Source: Methanotrichaceae archaeon
Lineage (GTDB): Archaea > Halobacteriota > Methanosarcinia > Methanotrichales > Methanotrichaceae
DNA length: 40,711 nucleotides
NCBI GenBank assembly: GCA_016927425.1
Contig: JAFGMR010000045.1
Location: forward strand, 1-40,711
Direction of reading: 5' to 3'
Numbering within the stretch: the stretch's first letter is position 1; the number at the start of each line of letters is the position of its first letter. The notes below the pieces were generated by a model. The model ran no database searches. It saw nothing but the letters and a program-made list of their open reading frames with translations, and had not been told where the DNA came from. A program made the translations under genes and the position numbers. Positions 8,408 to 18,093 of this stretch are shown here, one piece after another.

Positions 8408-10486
8408 TCAGTACCTCCTGATGAACTCGTCTGCATGAAATATACTCGCCTCCATCCCAAGCCTGAGATACTCCTCCATAGAGGAGGAGAGGTTTGCTTC
8501 CCTAAGCGGCCTCTTTTGCAGGGCAAATGCGCCCATCTCGAGGCCGTCTTCCCCGCCCTTTGCAATCTCTTCAGGACACGTCGAGGAGAGGCTCCCGAAG
8601 AGCGGATGGCTTCGATCGAGAGAGACAAAGGCCGGCCATATGCGGGCCAGTTCTTTCGAGCTCATATCGGCTGCGCCCAACCGGCACCGATATCGCTGCG
8701 GGGTGCGAGACCCTTCCGGCAGGAAAGAGAAGCGCACGCCGCCAACCTGTTGCCTCTCGATATCGACATTTCCTGTAAAGATTGAGCTTTCAGCACTCAA
8801 GCTTCGTCCCACAACCTCCCCGACTATCGTGCTCTTCTGGATATCGAGGTCGAATCCCGATGCATCGATCGCGCGGCCTCCATTTGCGCAAACTATGCTC
8901 TCCTCGATAGAGAGCTTGCCTGCGCTGGCGATAAGATCGCCTGCAACAAGATCGATAGGGCCTAAGATCGATCGCGAGATATCGATTGCAAGGTCCGGAT
9001 CAGGATTTCCGAGACAGATCTTCCCGGAGAGGGTGGAGTGTGAGATGGAAAGCCCTTCAAGGCCGCCTGTACCATGCGAAAGACCAGCCTCCATGATAAG
9101 ATCGCCCTCGATGAGAAGGCCGTCGAGCAGAAGCTCTCCGCCATCGACCTTGGTCCGCATTGTGCCTGACAGATGCGGCCTCAATCCCCTGGCATCGAAA
9201 AGGCCCTGACGATTGAGGCAAGCGACAATCGCAAGCCTCGATCCGCTGGAGATCTGGGGGGATACCGTCAGATCGATACTGCAGCTCTCGGATATCGCGA
9301 TCAGTCCGCTTGCCGTTGGTCTTTCATCCAGATGATCGTTCCAGGCCAAGATCGCATCGTCGAGGGATACCGCCTTTCCATCCACCTCGATCGACCATGT
9401 GAGGGGACGTTCATTGAGCCGCTCTTCAACCGCCCCCTGCCTGTCGTATGGGCCAGCTCCCACATCTCCAGAGAAGCCGTACGCATAGCTTACCCATACC
9501 TCATCTTCCTCCTCGAAGAGGAGAAGGCGCCCGAGCATCGGGTCGACTGCGACCTTAGGCATGTAGGGCTCGACAGAGGCTCCCGCCCGGCGCGTATACG
9601 TCCTCCTCCTGGGAGGCGCCCAGCCAGCAAGATCCCAGTCATGCAGGTTGCATATCTCGATCTCCTCTGGAGGGACCTCCACCCTATCCGCCCCTAAGGC
9701 TACCTTGAAAGCCGGCATATGGCCGAAGAGCTGGCTTGAGGGAGCGACGCCGTCTGCAAGCGCAGCTCGTCGAGCCTCGATCTCTCTATAGAGCTCCAGG
9801 CGGCCAAGCGGTCGGGGGACGTTCTCCCTTCCTGCCTGATGCATCATCTCCATCTCGGTTCTCGGCCTGTTGAATAGGGGGATGTCATCTCCAAGCGGAC
9901 TGAACCTGTAGCATCCCGCCCTGTGGAGCCGGGGCTTGGCCATCGAAACCCAGTAGCTCTCCACCTCCCATAGATAGAGCCCTAGGCTCGATATCCGATA
10001 TCGGCCACTCATCTGGGGCGTATGCGCGCTTGTGTCGAATGGGCCTTCCTCGATTGGATTGTGCAGATCAGGCGTAAGCGGCCTCGTCACCCCCAACCGG
10101 ACGCTCGGCGCAGCGGCTAAAAGCGCAAAGAACTCAACCGCCCTTGAAGGCCATCCGGTCACATCCCTTGCGAGCTGCTCCAACACAAGAGATGTCCCCT
10201 TACGCCTCCGGTAGGCGATCGTGTTTCCGACATATGCCCTCTGGCTGTACCCCGCCCCTTCGAGGGAATAAAGGCCCTTTACGCCTAGCAGATCGCCTAT
10301 GTAGGGAACCACCCACTCCTGACACGTCTCGATGAACCAGTTCTCGTAAAGCCCCTGGATATCGTCCTCCATGGCGAAAAGCTCGCGCTCCATGACGGCG
10401 CATAGAGCCCTCAGAGGCTCTCCAATCTCCGAATCCCTCAGCCGATAGAAGGCTGGAAGCAGGTCGTAGAGATGCTCTTCGCTCAT
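8408..10486 (-). CDS. gpI-like baseplate wedge protein with beta-helix tail
   Basis: This is a 692-residue protein. Its N-terminus (about 1-190), opening LYDLLPAFYRLRD and continuing with VVPYIGDLLGV, YRRRKGT and LARDVTGWPSRAVEFF, is typical of the phage P2 gpI/tail protein I family as found in eCIS. Such proteins join the baseplate wedge to outer appendages. Residues about 420-600 consist of short repeated strands (LLIEGDLIM, LSISHSTLSGKI, SIEESIVC, IQKSTIVG, SAESSIFTG) with the rhythm of a parallel beta-helix. The start codon overlaps the stop of the preceding baseplate gene (ATGA), and the DUF6519 gene follows after 3 bases. The two probably act together at the outer baseplate. The N-terminal domain is secure; the beta-helix is inferred from sequence rhythm. 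Confidence 0.87.
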   Translation of the reverse strand: MSEEHLYDLLPAFYRLRDSEIGEPLRALCAVMERELFAMEDDIQGLYENWFIETCQEWVVPYIGDLLGVKGLYSLEGAGYSQRAYVGNTIAYRRRKGTSLVLEQLARDVTGWPSRAVEFFALLAAAPSVRLGVTRPLTPDLHNPIEEGPFDTSAHTPQMSGRYRISSLGLYLWEVESYWVSMAKPRLHRAGCYRFSPLGDDIPLFNRPRTEMEMMHQAGRENVPRPLGRLELYREIEARRAALADGVAPSSQLFGHMPAFKVALGADRVEVPPEEIEICNLHDWDLAGWAPPRRRTYTRRAGASVEPYMPKVAVDPMLGRLLLFEEEDEVWVSYAYGFSGDVGAGPYDRQGAVEERLNERPLTWSIEVDGKAVSLDDAILAWNDHLDERPTASGLIAISESCSIDLTVSPQISSGSRLAIVACLNRQGLFDARGLRPHLSGTMRTKVDGGELLLDGLLIEGDLIMEAGLSHGTGGLEGLSISHSTLSGKICLGNPDPDLAIDISRSILGPIDLVAGDLIASAGKLSIEESIVCANGGRAIDASGFDLDIQKSTIVGEVVGRSLSAESSIFTGNVDIERQQVGGVRFSFLPEGSRTPQRYRCRLGAADMSSKELARIWPAFVSLDRSHPLFGSLSSTCPEEIAKGGEDGLEMGAFALQKRPLREANLSSSMEEYLRLGMEASIFHADEFIRRY

Positions 10487-13341
10487 AGGATCATCTCCGA
10501 TAAGGAGATTCCAAGGGGATTTATCAGCAGCAGCTGGGAAGGCTCGATCTCTGATCCCTTCATGCGAGCCTCCTTTGACTCGAGAACCTCTCTTTTCAAT
10601 GCAGTCCCGGCCTTCGTAGACCCAGCATCAGTCCTCATCAATCTAGCATCCGCTCCAGCCTCGTCCGTCTCTTCCTCGATCATGTAAAACTCGTCAAGGT
10701 CGACTGCAACGACTCCGTCCACACGCTGCATAACGGAAAGCGCCTCTGATGCGCTTGCTGACTGGCCGAACCTGCGAGAAGAGAAGGAGAATGCGGAGTT
10801 GAGAGCTGCCAATACATCGGATAGGACCTGATCCTTCTTGTATTTGGGATCGATCAGAACCTTTGCCTTGAGGTTGAAGAAACTGGGATCGTAGACGGAG
10901 ACAGCAAACCTCTGGAAGGGATCCGATGCCTTTGAAATTGCCTCTACGAGGTTTTCGAAGAGGGCGGATCCGGGATCGATCATATGGGTGACAGGCCCTG
11001 TAGAGCCCTCGACCAACGCCTGGGCCGAGGCTGCGATCGTCAGATGGACGAGCAGCGTCTCCCCTCGTTTAAAGGCAGTCGCCTGTGCCTTGCCTATACC
11101 TGCAAACTCACTTGCAAAGTCCTCGTAATCCCGGAGCGACACTATCCTTCCCATCGTCATCACAGTTCGAGGGGCATTCTCTCTCGCCCCATCCCGGGAC
11201 TCGGGCTCAGCTCCGCCGGAGGCTGGATTTGGATTTGTGACGGAACGGATCCCCTGGGGGCGAGCGGGCATAAGCGTAATAGAATCTGCACCCACGTTTC
11301 CAGCAAGGCCGATTCCGCTTCGATAGACCGCAGAGACGTTCTCGATACCGCTTGAGAGACGGGCGCCTCTTACACCGTCTCCGAAGATCACCTCTGCCTT
11401 GTTCTCATGGTTGATCCTTACCATGTAGGACCTGCTCGTCCTTCCGAGGTCATAGAGGCTCTCTCTCTCCTCCCAGAGAAGGTCATCGACCCTGACCTCG
11501 ATAGTGCTCTTGCACCCCCTGGGATCGGACGATGAGACGTATGTGAGAGGGTTTCTCTTCAGGGCGAAACGCTGATTCGCTTTCGATCCATCCCCGCTTC
11601 CAAGGACCTCCTCTCCGGTCTCGCCGTGGGTGGCAGATGCGACGTTCGCATTGATCGAGAACGTGCTTCTGACGTACTTGTGTTTCAGGCCCGACTCGAA
11701 GAATATCGTCGTAAATCCTCCCGAGTGGACGATATCGGAGATCTTTGCTACCTCGACCTCGTGCACGCCTTCGGGATCGTACCTCTCGCCGCTTACAATC
11801 ACAACCTGGCCCTCTGAGAGGCCGAAGACCATCCCATCCAATGTGACCTGCTGCTCCTCATCCGTTCCCCGGCCAATGCATGCCTCAACAGGAAGGGCTG
11901 CGAGCCTCAATGGGATGCTCACAACCATGATCGTCGTGGACCTGAGCTTGAAGCTATTGAGGTGATCCTCTTTCCATTCCTCCCAACCAACGTCGGAATC
12001 AATTCCTTGACGATCCAGCTTGATCCCAGTCACCCTCATCGCGGTGTATCGAATGTCTGTGTCCGAGTACATGGGAAGCATCATGCTGACCTCGCTTGCC
12101 GAAAAAACCCTATATGCTGCAGGCTCTCCCATCCCGTGGAGGAGGAGCCATCCTCCACTGACAACCTCGGGGACGGCTCGATCGAGGTATAGGTCAAAGC
12201 CCTTGTACCAGTCGCCGGATTCGAGCTCTTGGCCGATGGAAGGCTCATTTGTCCCATCCCATTTGGCATTGTAGGGGGCGTTGTGCCCAAAAGGAGCGGA
12301 CCGGATCCGGAAGGCGTAGAGACCTGGAAGGGTATCAGGCAGCTTAGATTTATCGTCCTCCATAGAAATTGCGATCACCGGACCGTATGTCGCCGATACA
12401 ACGAACTTCGGCTTGATCTTTTCCATATGGGCGACGACCGACTGCTGTTTCCATCCTTGAATCGAGAGATACGTCCCTAGATCCTTCTCACGCCAGGCCT
12501 GCTTCCCAATTACCTTCTGGATGCTCGCCTTGTCCATCACAAGCTTGGCAAGCGCGGGGGGCTTATACAAAACGGGCGGCTTGAAAGCCTTGTAGGTCGG
12601 AACATTTGCGACGAGATCGAGGTCGATCCTGATCCTGTTTAGCAGCTCTTCCCTAGTGACGCTGACTATCTGCTTTGGACTTGGATCGTTCTTTCCATCC
12701 ACAATCACGACGAATGAGCCCACCTTAGCCTCCTGGTCGAGCCCTTCGAGGTAGTAGACCGTATAAGCATCATCGAGGGGCTGAGGCTCTTCGAGGCGGG
12801 GGCAAATCGAGTTCCACGCCGCGCGTACGACGATATCCTCCATCGTCTCGAATGTTTGAGGCATCTCCCCCTGGCCTGGAACGCTCATAGCCTTGGCTTT
12901 GCGGGGAACCGTTGCCGATCCAGGGGCGCCAGGCGCATCTTCAACCGTGAATGCCAGATCGACGCTTGCAGCTACTCCCGGCCGAAGCTCGTAGCCTATC
13001 TCCCTTGCAAGCTCCATTATAGAGCGCCTCTCAGTTGCGGTCCTGATGTATCCCTCGTTTGCGATCCTCTCCTGATAGAACGAGAGGACATCGAGCGTGC
13101 ATGCCCATGCGCCGATCAGGGCTAGCGCCGGATCCGACGCATCCCTCGTCGTCAAGAGGGCGAGCGGATGCGATCCCTCGTTGGGACCGCCTGGAATCTC
13201 GAATCGAGATATGTAGGAGACCATCCTCTCGACAAAGGCTGACTGGCAGCCTAACCGGTACCCGATCGAGGATCGACCTGGCGGATTTTCATGGAGGAGG
13301 TCGAGATCAGCCTCGACAACGTCGCATGCCTCTGGAATCAC
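10483..13341 (-). CDS. Large baseplate assembly protein (Afp12/baseplate J type)
   Basis: This is a 952-residue 'putative baseplate assembly protein' of the kind paired with the Afp11-like protein in eCIS. Features include LDVLSFYQERIANEGYIRTA near residues 85-105, the ELAREIGYELRPGVAA segment, and a C-terminal half with VIFGDGVRGARL, SGIGLAGNVGADSITL and MGRIVSLRDYEDFA, the gpJ/T4 gp6-like core. It forms part of the wedge ring that holds the baseplate around the hub. The ATG overlaps the end of the previous gene by 4 bases, so the two are probably made in equal amounts. No odd residues or breaks are visible. Family assignment is secure; the exact ring position rests on homology to characterised eCIS. 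Confidence 0.92.
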   Translation of the reverse strand: MIPEACDVVEADLDLLHENPPGRSSIGYRLGCQSAFVERMVSYISRFEIPGGPNEGSHPLALLTTRDASDPALALIGAWACTLDVLSFYQERIANEGYIRTATERRSIMELAREIGYELRPGVAASVDLAFTVEDAPGAPGSATVPRKAKAMSVPGQGEMPQTFETMEDIVVRAAWNSICPRLEEPQPLDDAYTVYYLEGLDQEAKVGSFVVIVDGKNDPSPKQIVSVTREELLNRIRIDLDLVANVPTYKAFKPPVLYKPPALAKLVMDKASIQKVIGKQAWREKDLGTYLSIQGWKQQSVVAHMEKIKPKFVVSATYGPVIAISMEDDKSKLPDTLPGLYAFRIRSAPFGHNAPYNAKWDGTNEPSIGQELESGDWYKGFDLYLDRAVPEVVSGGWLLLHGMGEPAAYRVFSASEVSMMLPMYSDTDIRYTAMRVTGIKLDRQGIDSDVGWEEWKEDHLNSFKLRSTTIMVVSIPLRLAALPVEACIGRGTDEEQQVTLDGMVFGLSEGQVVIVSGERYDPEGVHEVEVAKISDIVHSGGFTTIFFESGLKHKYVRSTFSINANVASATHGETGEEVLGSGDGSKANQRFALKRNPLTYVSSSDPRGCKSTIEVRVDDLLWEERESLYDLGRTSRSYMVRINHENKAEVIFGDGVRGARLSSGIENVSAVYRSGIGLAGNVGADSITLMPARPQGIRSVTNPNPASGGAEPESRDGARENAPRTVMTMGRIVSLRDYEDFASEFAGIGKAQATAFKRGETLLVHLTIAASAQALVEGSTGPVTHMIDPGSALFENLVEAISKASDPFQRFAVSVYDPSFFNLKAKVLIDPKYKKDQVLSDVLAALNSAFSFSSRRFGQSASASEALSVMQRVDGVVAVDLDEFYMIEEETDEAGADARLMRTDAGSTKAGTALKREVLESKEARMKGSEIEPSQLLLINPLGISLSEMIL

Positions 13342-15779
13342 AAGCCTCCCTCCATCAGAAACTCCATCCTTCCTTTGGCCGGATCGTTTGGATCGTTTAC
13401 CATGCAGGCAATCTCAAGCCTTCCCATCTCTATCAGCCCCCTATCGATCGAGTCGCCCACGGCTTCGCCCAGCCGTTTGAAGCAGCCGCCTTTCGCAGGA
13501 TCTACCTCCACCCTCTCGACGCCTGGAACGTCCAGCGCCCTTGCTAGAATTGCACTCAGGTAGACCGATTGTCCGAACGTGAAGTTGTCCGGATGGAAGA
13601 ATCGCTCGCTTGAGAATGCATCGTAAAGCTCTCTTTCCACCTGATCTCGCCTGTAACCTTTGGCTACAATTATGTTCAAGGCGATCTCCAACGCGACTAT
13701 GATCGGCCCCTGTATCACGAGATCCCATCCGGCCATCCGATAGGGCTCCAGGAACGACCGAAGCTCCGCCATGAAAGAGGCATCCACCGGATAGCCTCCG
13801 ATGCGATCGACTGCAACCATCATAGCCTGCCAGCTTCCAGTCCAGGATGCTGTTGCATTTGCCCTCTGGACATCGGGATGGGTCTCTGCCATGCGGGCGT
13901 AGTCCTCCTCGGTAACTGCCCTTTTGGAAACGCGGAATGACTGCGGAGCAAAGAGGCGAGCCTCCTCGATCGTCTCCATATCGAGTCCGCCTTTGGCAGG
14001 GAGGGGGTTTTCTACATCGACGATTCCTTTCAATGGCGTCAGAATATGACGGATCGCACTTGCTCCCACGTTTCCAGCAAGGCCGTTTCCAATCCGATAG
14101 CGAGCGGATAGAGGGCCTGCCGGGAGCCCACGGGCAAAGCGGATCGATGCTCTTTTATCCTCCTCGATCTCGGCTACGAAGTCGAGCGCTTGAGGATCGC
14201 TCGATAGAAGGTCCCTTTGGGGAAGCCAGAGATCTCCCCGCCCATCGAAGATCTTTATGGAAGGCAGTAGATCTCGCGTCTCCCAGATCATCGCCTGCTT
14301 TGCGGGCGCTGCCGGATCGAATGGGACCCGCCTCCCATCCTCTCCGATGACCGGCTGGCCGAGGCGATCTCGAGGATGGCCCTGATGCGAAATCGGCCCT
14401 CTTTCAAGCAGGATTCTCCCATCGGCCGAAGGCCTGATGTCATCTTCTACGACCGTCAGGCCATGATCGGCAAGAACGATATTTCCCCGAGCCTGGGCAG
14501 CATCTGATATCATCTGGCCGCCAATTCGCGTGGATATGACAAGCGGAAAAGGTAGTGCATCCTCCTCCGACCAGCTCACGTCGACGAGATCCATGTCTCC
14601 AGCGTACAGAGGATCGCTTGCGATCTGACATGCCGTGAGCCGGACGGGATGGCGATGCATGGGATCAGCATCCTCGGAAAGGCCGGTCTTGGGGCTTTGT
14701 ACCTCCTCAAGAATTATGACCCGGCCGGGCAGAAGGAGGGATTTATCCCTCACAATCAGCGTTGCGCCCGTTGCGCCCTTGGGAAGGCAGCACTCCTCGT
14801 CTCCCCAAGTGTGAAATCTCATCCGGTTGAGGTCGCTATAAAGGCGAAGATCGTGCATTGTCTCAAAGACGAGAGCTCCATCCAACAGAGCATCCCGAAG
14901 ATCCTGTTCTCCTTCCAGCAAGGTCTTCTTACCAGAGATGCGTGAAAGAAGCCTCGTTCCCGGCTCGTTCTTTAAAGGCCCTCGAAGGAGCAGGCCCTCT
15001 TTGCCTGAGGCTCCCTCCTCCACAGAGATCGCCACCCACGCCCGGGAGTTGCAGCCGTCGGAGAGAGCATAGTCTAGAAGGCGGGCGTGGCGACGAACCG
15101 ATATCCGTTTGCGCGCGCATCCGAGATAGGCCTCTGTTGCCACAGCATCCTGAAAGTAGCTCAGTTGATCGGCGGCGTAGGCCAGAGTCTCCACAAGGGC
15201 GACCAAGAGATCGGATGGATTTCTCTCGGTCCAATCCGGCATGACAACGGAGAGCCGGTCAAGCATCATCCGCCGAAAGCTCGCATAGTCCTTGCTGAGG
15301 TAGTCGATCGGCGCATCAGAGCCCTTCGATCTTGCCTTCAAGGGAGAAGAGGACAAAAGGGCAGGACAGCCGGCCTTAAACGAGAACTCAACCTCTGAGA
15401 GGATTGGATCCATTATGGGGACGGTAGGATCCGTATTCGAAACTCCTGCGATGTGCAACTTGTATGTGGAGAAGTCGCCAACCGATACGGGCGACCCCCT
15501 GTCGTCGTCCACGGTCAAGCAGATGGTCCTTCCTTCGGAATCGTCCACGGAGACAAGACCTGTCACCCTGACCTCCAGAAGGCCTCCTGTTATTCGAAAG
15601 TCAGCCTCCGTCAATCCCTCGGGCATCAGCGGTTTACCCGACACCGATGACGGCAGGAACTTGACGAGAAGCGTGTGCTGATCGGAAGATACCTCTACGT
15701 AGTCCAGTCCCATAAGGGTTTGATGGGTCATCACCCGCGCCCTGCGCCCCTCCCTTCCGCATACGAATCTACGGACCAT
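13338..15779 (-). CDS. Baseplate wedge protein (Afp11/gp6-like)
   Basis: This baseplate J-type protein has about 813 residues from the chosen start. The diagnostic eCIS segment IDYLSKDYASFRRMMLDRL is present, followed by WTERNPSDLLVALVETLAY, RRHARLLDYALSDG and, near the C-terminus, NGLAGNVGASAI and RAVTEEDYARMAE. Its partner is the 952-residue protein encoded next; together they correspond to the two large wedge proteins of Afp/PVC. ATG at 15779 is chosen over an upstream alternative because GGAGG lies 6 bases before it and the gp25 gene ends at 15781. An internal ATG at 15731 would also give a conserved-looking start (MTHQTLMGLDYVEV), so the first 16 residues are uncertain. Confidence 0.9.
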   Translation of the reverse strand: MVRRFVCGREGRRARVMTHQTLMGLDYVEVSSDQHTLLVKFLPSSVSGKPLMPEGLTEADFRITGGLLEVRVTGLVSVDDSEGRTICLTVDDDRGSPVSVGDFSTYKLHIAGVSNTDPTVPIMDPILSEVEFSFKAGCPALLSSSPLKARSKGSDAPIDYLSKDYASFRRMMLDRLSVVMPDWTERNPSDLLVALVETLAYAADQLSYFQDAVATEAYLGCARKRISVRRHARLLDYALSDGCNSRAWVAISVEEGASGKEGLLLRGPLKNEPGTRLLSRISGKKTLLEGEQDLRDALLDGALVFETMHDLRLYSDLNRMRFHTWGDEECCLPKGATGATLIVRDKSLLLPGRVIILEEVQSPKTGLSEDADPMHRHPVRLTACQIASDPLYAGDMDLVDVSWSEEDALPFPLVISTRIGGQMISDAAQARGNIVLADHGLTVVEDDIRPSADGRILLERGPISHQGHPRDRLGQPVIGEDGRRVPFDPAAPAKQAMIWETRDLLPSIKIFDGRGDLWLPQRDLLSSDPQALDFVAEIEEDKRASIRFARGLPAGPLSARYRIGNGLAGNVGASAIRHILTPLKGIVDVENPLPAKGGLDMETIEEARLFAPQSFRVSKRAVTEEDYARMAETHPDVQRANATASWTGSWQAMMVAVDRIGGYPVDASFMAELRSFLEPYRMAGWDLVIQGPIIVALEIALNIIVAKGYRRDQVERELYDAFSSERFFHPDNFTFGQSVYLSAILARALDVPGVERVEVDPAKGGCFKRLGEAVGDSIDRGLIEMGRLEIACMVNDPNDPAKGRMEFLMEGGL

Positions 15780-15780
15780 C

Positions 15781-16140
15781 TCATACCTCCCTCTTGAACT
15801 CGGCAACCTTTCTCTCGCCGTCTCGTCGAACGATGTACTGAACGGTTACATCGAGCGTTGCCTCATCGCTTGTTATGCGCACGGCCTCGACCTGGATTCT
15901 GTCGCCAAGCCATCTCTGAAGCGACGCCTGGACAAGGAACTGGGTAGCGGTTGCAAGCTCACCGCTGTTTGGGGCAAACGTCAATTGTAAAAGGCCGCTT
16001 CCGAAGTCGGGGCGGTTTACCCTCTCGCCCGGAGATGTGAAGAGAACTGCCTCGATCATCTCCCTGATATGCGCCTCCTCGCCGGACTGGGCGGTCCTTC
16101 CCATAAGGTCGATCTCAAATGGACTTCTTATCTGCATCAT
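15781..16140 (-). CDS. gp25-like baseplate protein (Afp9 type)
   Basis: This 119-residue protein is of the T4 gp25/GPW family. It opens with IRSPFEIDLMGRT, has the family hallmark SPGERVNRPDFGSGL in the middle, and ends in an alternating strand region (DVTVQYIVRRDG). gp25 sits at the inner baseplate and seeds sheath assembly, since its fold mimics a sheath handshake. The start (ATGATG) overlaps the PAAR stop, and the next baseplate gene begins one base after its own stop. Length and motif match the family fully. Confidence 0.94.
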   Translation of the reverse strand: MMQIRSPFEIDLMGRTAQSGEEAHIREMIEAVLFTSPGERVNRPDFGSGLLQLTFAPNSGELATATQFLVQASLQRWLGDRIQVEAVRITSDEATLDVTVQYIVRRDGERKVAEFKREV

Positions 16141-16472
16141 TGTCCCCTAACCCTCGTCTGGGTGACCAGCACGTTCGGCGGCCCCTGCAAAGCCTGCTCA
16201 GCGCTCTGACAGATCCCGGTGCTGCACTGAAGCACAACCGGCTGCCCCCCAATCTTCACCCTGCTTGCGGGAACAAGCCACTGGATTTGAATACATGGCT
16301 GTGCCTTGGGTCCGACCATGAAGGTACAGCCCGATATGAGGAAGGTATCAGCTGTTGTGGCAACGATCTGCCCTCCGACCTTCACCCTGGCGCTTGAAGG
16401 GATGATGTTCACCTGGCCGCCGTGAGGGCATACAAGAGTTGCCCCCTGGTGTAGGATGTATCCTGAGATCAG
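16137..16472 (-). CDS. PAAR-like spike-tip protein with a non-standard start
   Basis: This small protein of about 111 residues has the eCIS PAAR-like pattern: GYILHQGATLVCPHGGQ, ARVKVGGQIV, FLISGCTF, CIQIQWLVPASRVKIGGQPV and LVTQTRVRG. It caps the spike with a sharp metal-binding cone. The only standard start in frame is GTG at 16412, but that would remove the conserved opening through CPHGGQ. The frame is open back to the end of the spike gene, where CTG (16470-16472) overlaps the spike's TGA and ATC follows directly. A GGAGGTGG site lies just before them. I therefore extend the gene to 16472 and infer initiation at CTG or ATC by re-initiation. The family is secure; the exact start codon is not. 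Confidence 0.82.
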   Translation of the reverse strand: MISGYILHQGATLVCPHGGQVNIIPSSARVKVGGQIVATTADTFLISGCTFMVGPKAQPCIQIQWLVPASRVKIGGQPVVLQCSTGICQSAEQALQGPPNVLVTQTRVRGQ

Positions 16473-16960
16473 ACCACCTCCAGTGCTCCACCGTTGATCG
16501 AGACCTGGGGGCCAGAGAGGCTGATGCTCGCGCCCTGGCCGTTCTCGATCTCCAGCCCGCTTGGCCCAAGGGAGATCCTCATCCCAGAGGTCGTCTCCAT
16601 GGTGATTCCCCCAGTGAGGTCGTCGAGCGTGATCGTCGCCATATCGGTCTTGATCACCTTGATCTCTGCCACCGCTGGGCTTGCCGGAAGCTCTCCACTT
16701 CCCCAGAAGCAGCCCGACCAGATGGGGTAGTCGGGATCTCCCCCCTCAAACTCGACCCAGACGTTTGCACTCTGTGGGGGTATGGCGAAGATTCCCACGC
16801 CATTTCCGGCGTAAGGGACGCAGGGCATAGCCCAGCTGAGCCTTCCGTCTCCGAGGACCGCAGGTACGCTCACCTGGATCCGGCCCATCTGCATGGGATC
16901 GAGGTTGTTCTCGACCCTTCCTCGATACTTTCCGAAGTACTGACAACAAGCATTGCTCAT
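16469..16960 (-). CDS. Spike protein (gp5/VgrG-type OB domain)
   Basis: This 163-residue protein is the needle base. The opening YFGKYRGRV and NLDPMQMGRIQV are the start of a gp5-type OB fold, and LSWAMPCVPYAG, NVWVEFEGGDPDYPIW and GCFWG are the classic Afp8/VgrG signatures. Residues about 95-160 (ITLDDLTGGITMET, ISLGPSGLEIENG, ISLSGPQVSINGG) form a short trimeric beta-prism. In Afp the hub and spike are one polypeptide (Afp8); here they are two neighbouring genes with a 28-base gap. A GGTGAT site precedes the ATG, and the stop overlaps the PAAR start. Confidence 0.93.
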   Translation of the reverse strand: MSNACCQYFGKYRGRVENNLDPMQMGRIQVSVPAVLGDGRLSWAMPCVPYAGNGVGIFAIPPQSANVWVEFEGGDPDYPIWSGCFWGSGELPASPAVAEIKVIKTDMATITLDDLTGGITMETTSGMRISLGPSGLEIENGQGASISLSGPQVSINGGALEVV

Positions 16961-16988
16961 GATCGTATCACCGGGATGGTTTCATTCC

Positions 16989-18086
16989 TCACCTTCTTCG
17001 TAGGACAAAGCGCTGTCTATAGGACCCTCGTTTTATGACGTGAGTTACCTCCCTTACATAGTAGAGACCGTCGTATGAAGTCCCAGCTCCTCTAAGCATC
17101 ACAAGGCCTCTGGCCCGGAGGATATCGCCATACCTAAGCGAATCGAGCTCGCCCTGAACAGTTACCGAATCGATCGATCCCTCGAAGGATCCCTGGGCCT
17201 CGGCCATAGCTTGCATATAGCTGACCCCTCCTCGGGACCGGAATCGGCGCTCTCGCATGCATCCCTGGCCAGGCATGGATGGTCGGCCTGAGAGGGGAAG
17301 GCGGGTCGATGGGATGTTTCTAACCTCCATGCTCTCGTTCGTCTGCCTATCCTGGACGTAACCCGAGATCGAGGTAGGACCAAGGGCATTATTCCCGAAG
17401 TTGATCTGCTCGACGTTCGAATCAGGTCCCATATTGACTAAAAGAGGCGTCATCTGGATATCATCGCGCCTTGGCGGCCCGAAGTAGCCTGTGTTCGTCA
17501 AAGGGGCCGGCCCTGACTCGACATAGAATACATATCCATGCCTCGAAGCCATGCGATGAAGTTGCTGGAGGTCTGAACACTGCTGTACTGGCGTTCTCTC
17601 GATCGGCAGGACTGGATCGATCATCGGGGGCGGTGTCACCATGGGTAAAAGGCCCAACTGAGGATATCTCATCATGATGAGGTTTGCCATCCGCGCCTCG
17701 TCCATTCCGGGGTACTCCATCGATCGCTCCTCCATGTCGAGGACTACGCCTATGTCCTCTCCAATAACAGTAAGCGTAGACGATCCGGGATCGTTAGAGG
17801 GAACAAGCTCTTGGTTCGTGATTATCCCGTCGATCAACACCCGTGGCATCAGGTCGAATGTGACGACCATGATCACGCGGTTGCACGGCTCCAAGGCGGA
17901 GAGGGGGCCATAATCCATCTCAAAGCCTCCTGACCTGCCGACCTGGAACGTGATCTGGAATCCAGAGTGCTCTGAATCGCTATGCGTAACCTCCACGCTC
18001 TTCAAAGCCTCCATCAGCCCAGAAGGCGCCGGAACTGGAACCGTCGGCCCGACGAGGAGGGTGAGGTGGATTCCAAGGAGGTTCAT
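16989..18086 (-). CDS. Hub protein (gp27/gpD-like, N-terminal half of Afp8)
   Basis: This 365-residue protein is of the phage late-control gpD/VgrG hub type. Matching segments include FQITFQVGRSG, a strand-rich first barrel with VTFDLMPRVLIDGIITNQE, EDIGVVLDMEE, CSDLQQLHRMASRHGYVFYVE and the C-terminal SYDGLYYVREVTHVI. The hub is a trimer that adapts the hexameric tube to the spike. The gene lies 7 bases after the LysM gene and 28 before the spike, in the same order as in other eCIS loci. No signal peptide is present. Confidence 0.9.
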   Translation of the reverse strand: MNLLGIHLTLLVGPTVPVPAPSGLMEALKSVEVTHSDSEHSGFQITFQVGRSGGFEMDYGPLSALEPCNRVIMVVTFDLMPRVLIDGIITNQELVPSNDPGSSTLTVIGEDIGVVLDMEERSMEYPGMDEARMANLIMMRYPQLGLLPMVTPPPMIDPVLPIERTPVQQCSDLQQLHRMASRHGYVFYVESGPAPLTNTGYFGPPRRDDIQMTPLLVNMGPDSNVEQINFGNNALGPTSISGYVQDRQTNESMEVRNIPSTRLPLSGRPSMPGQGCMRERRFRSRGGVSYMQAMAEAQGSFEGSIDSVTVQGELDSLRYGDILRARGLVMLRGAGTSYDGLYYVREVTHVIKRGSYRQRFVLRRR

Positions 18087-18093
18087 CTTCTCC

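Noticed and set aside
16137-16412. PAAR gene starting at GTG 16412
   Set aside because: This would cut off the conserved ILHQGATLVCPHGGQ opening; the frame is open to 16472.
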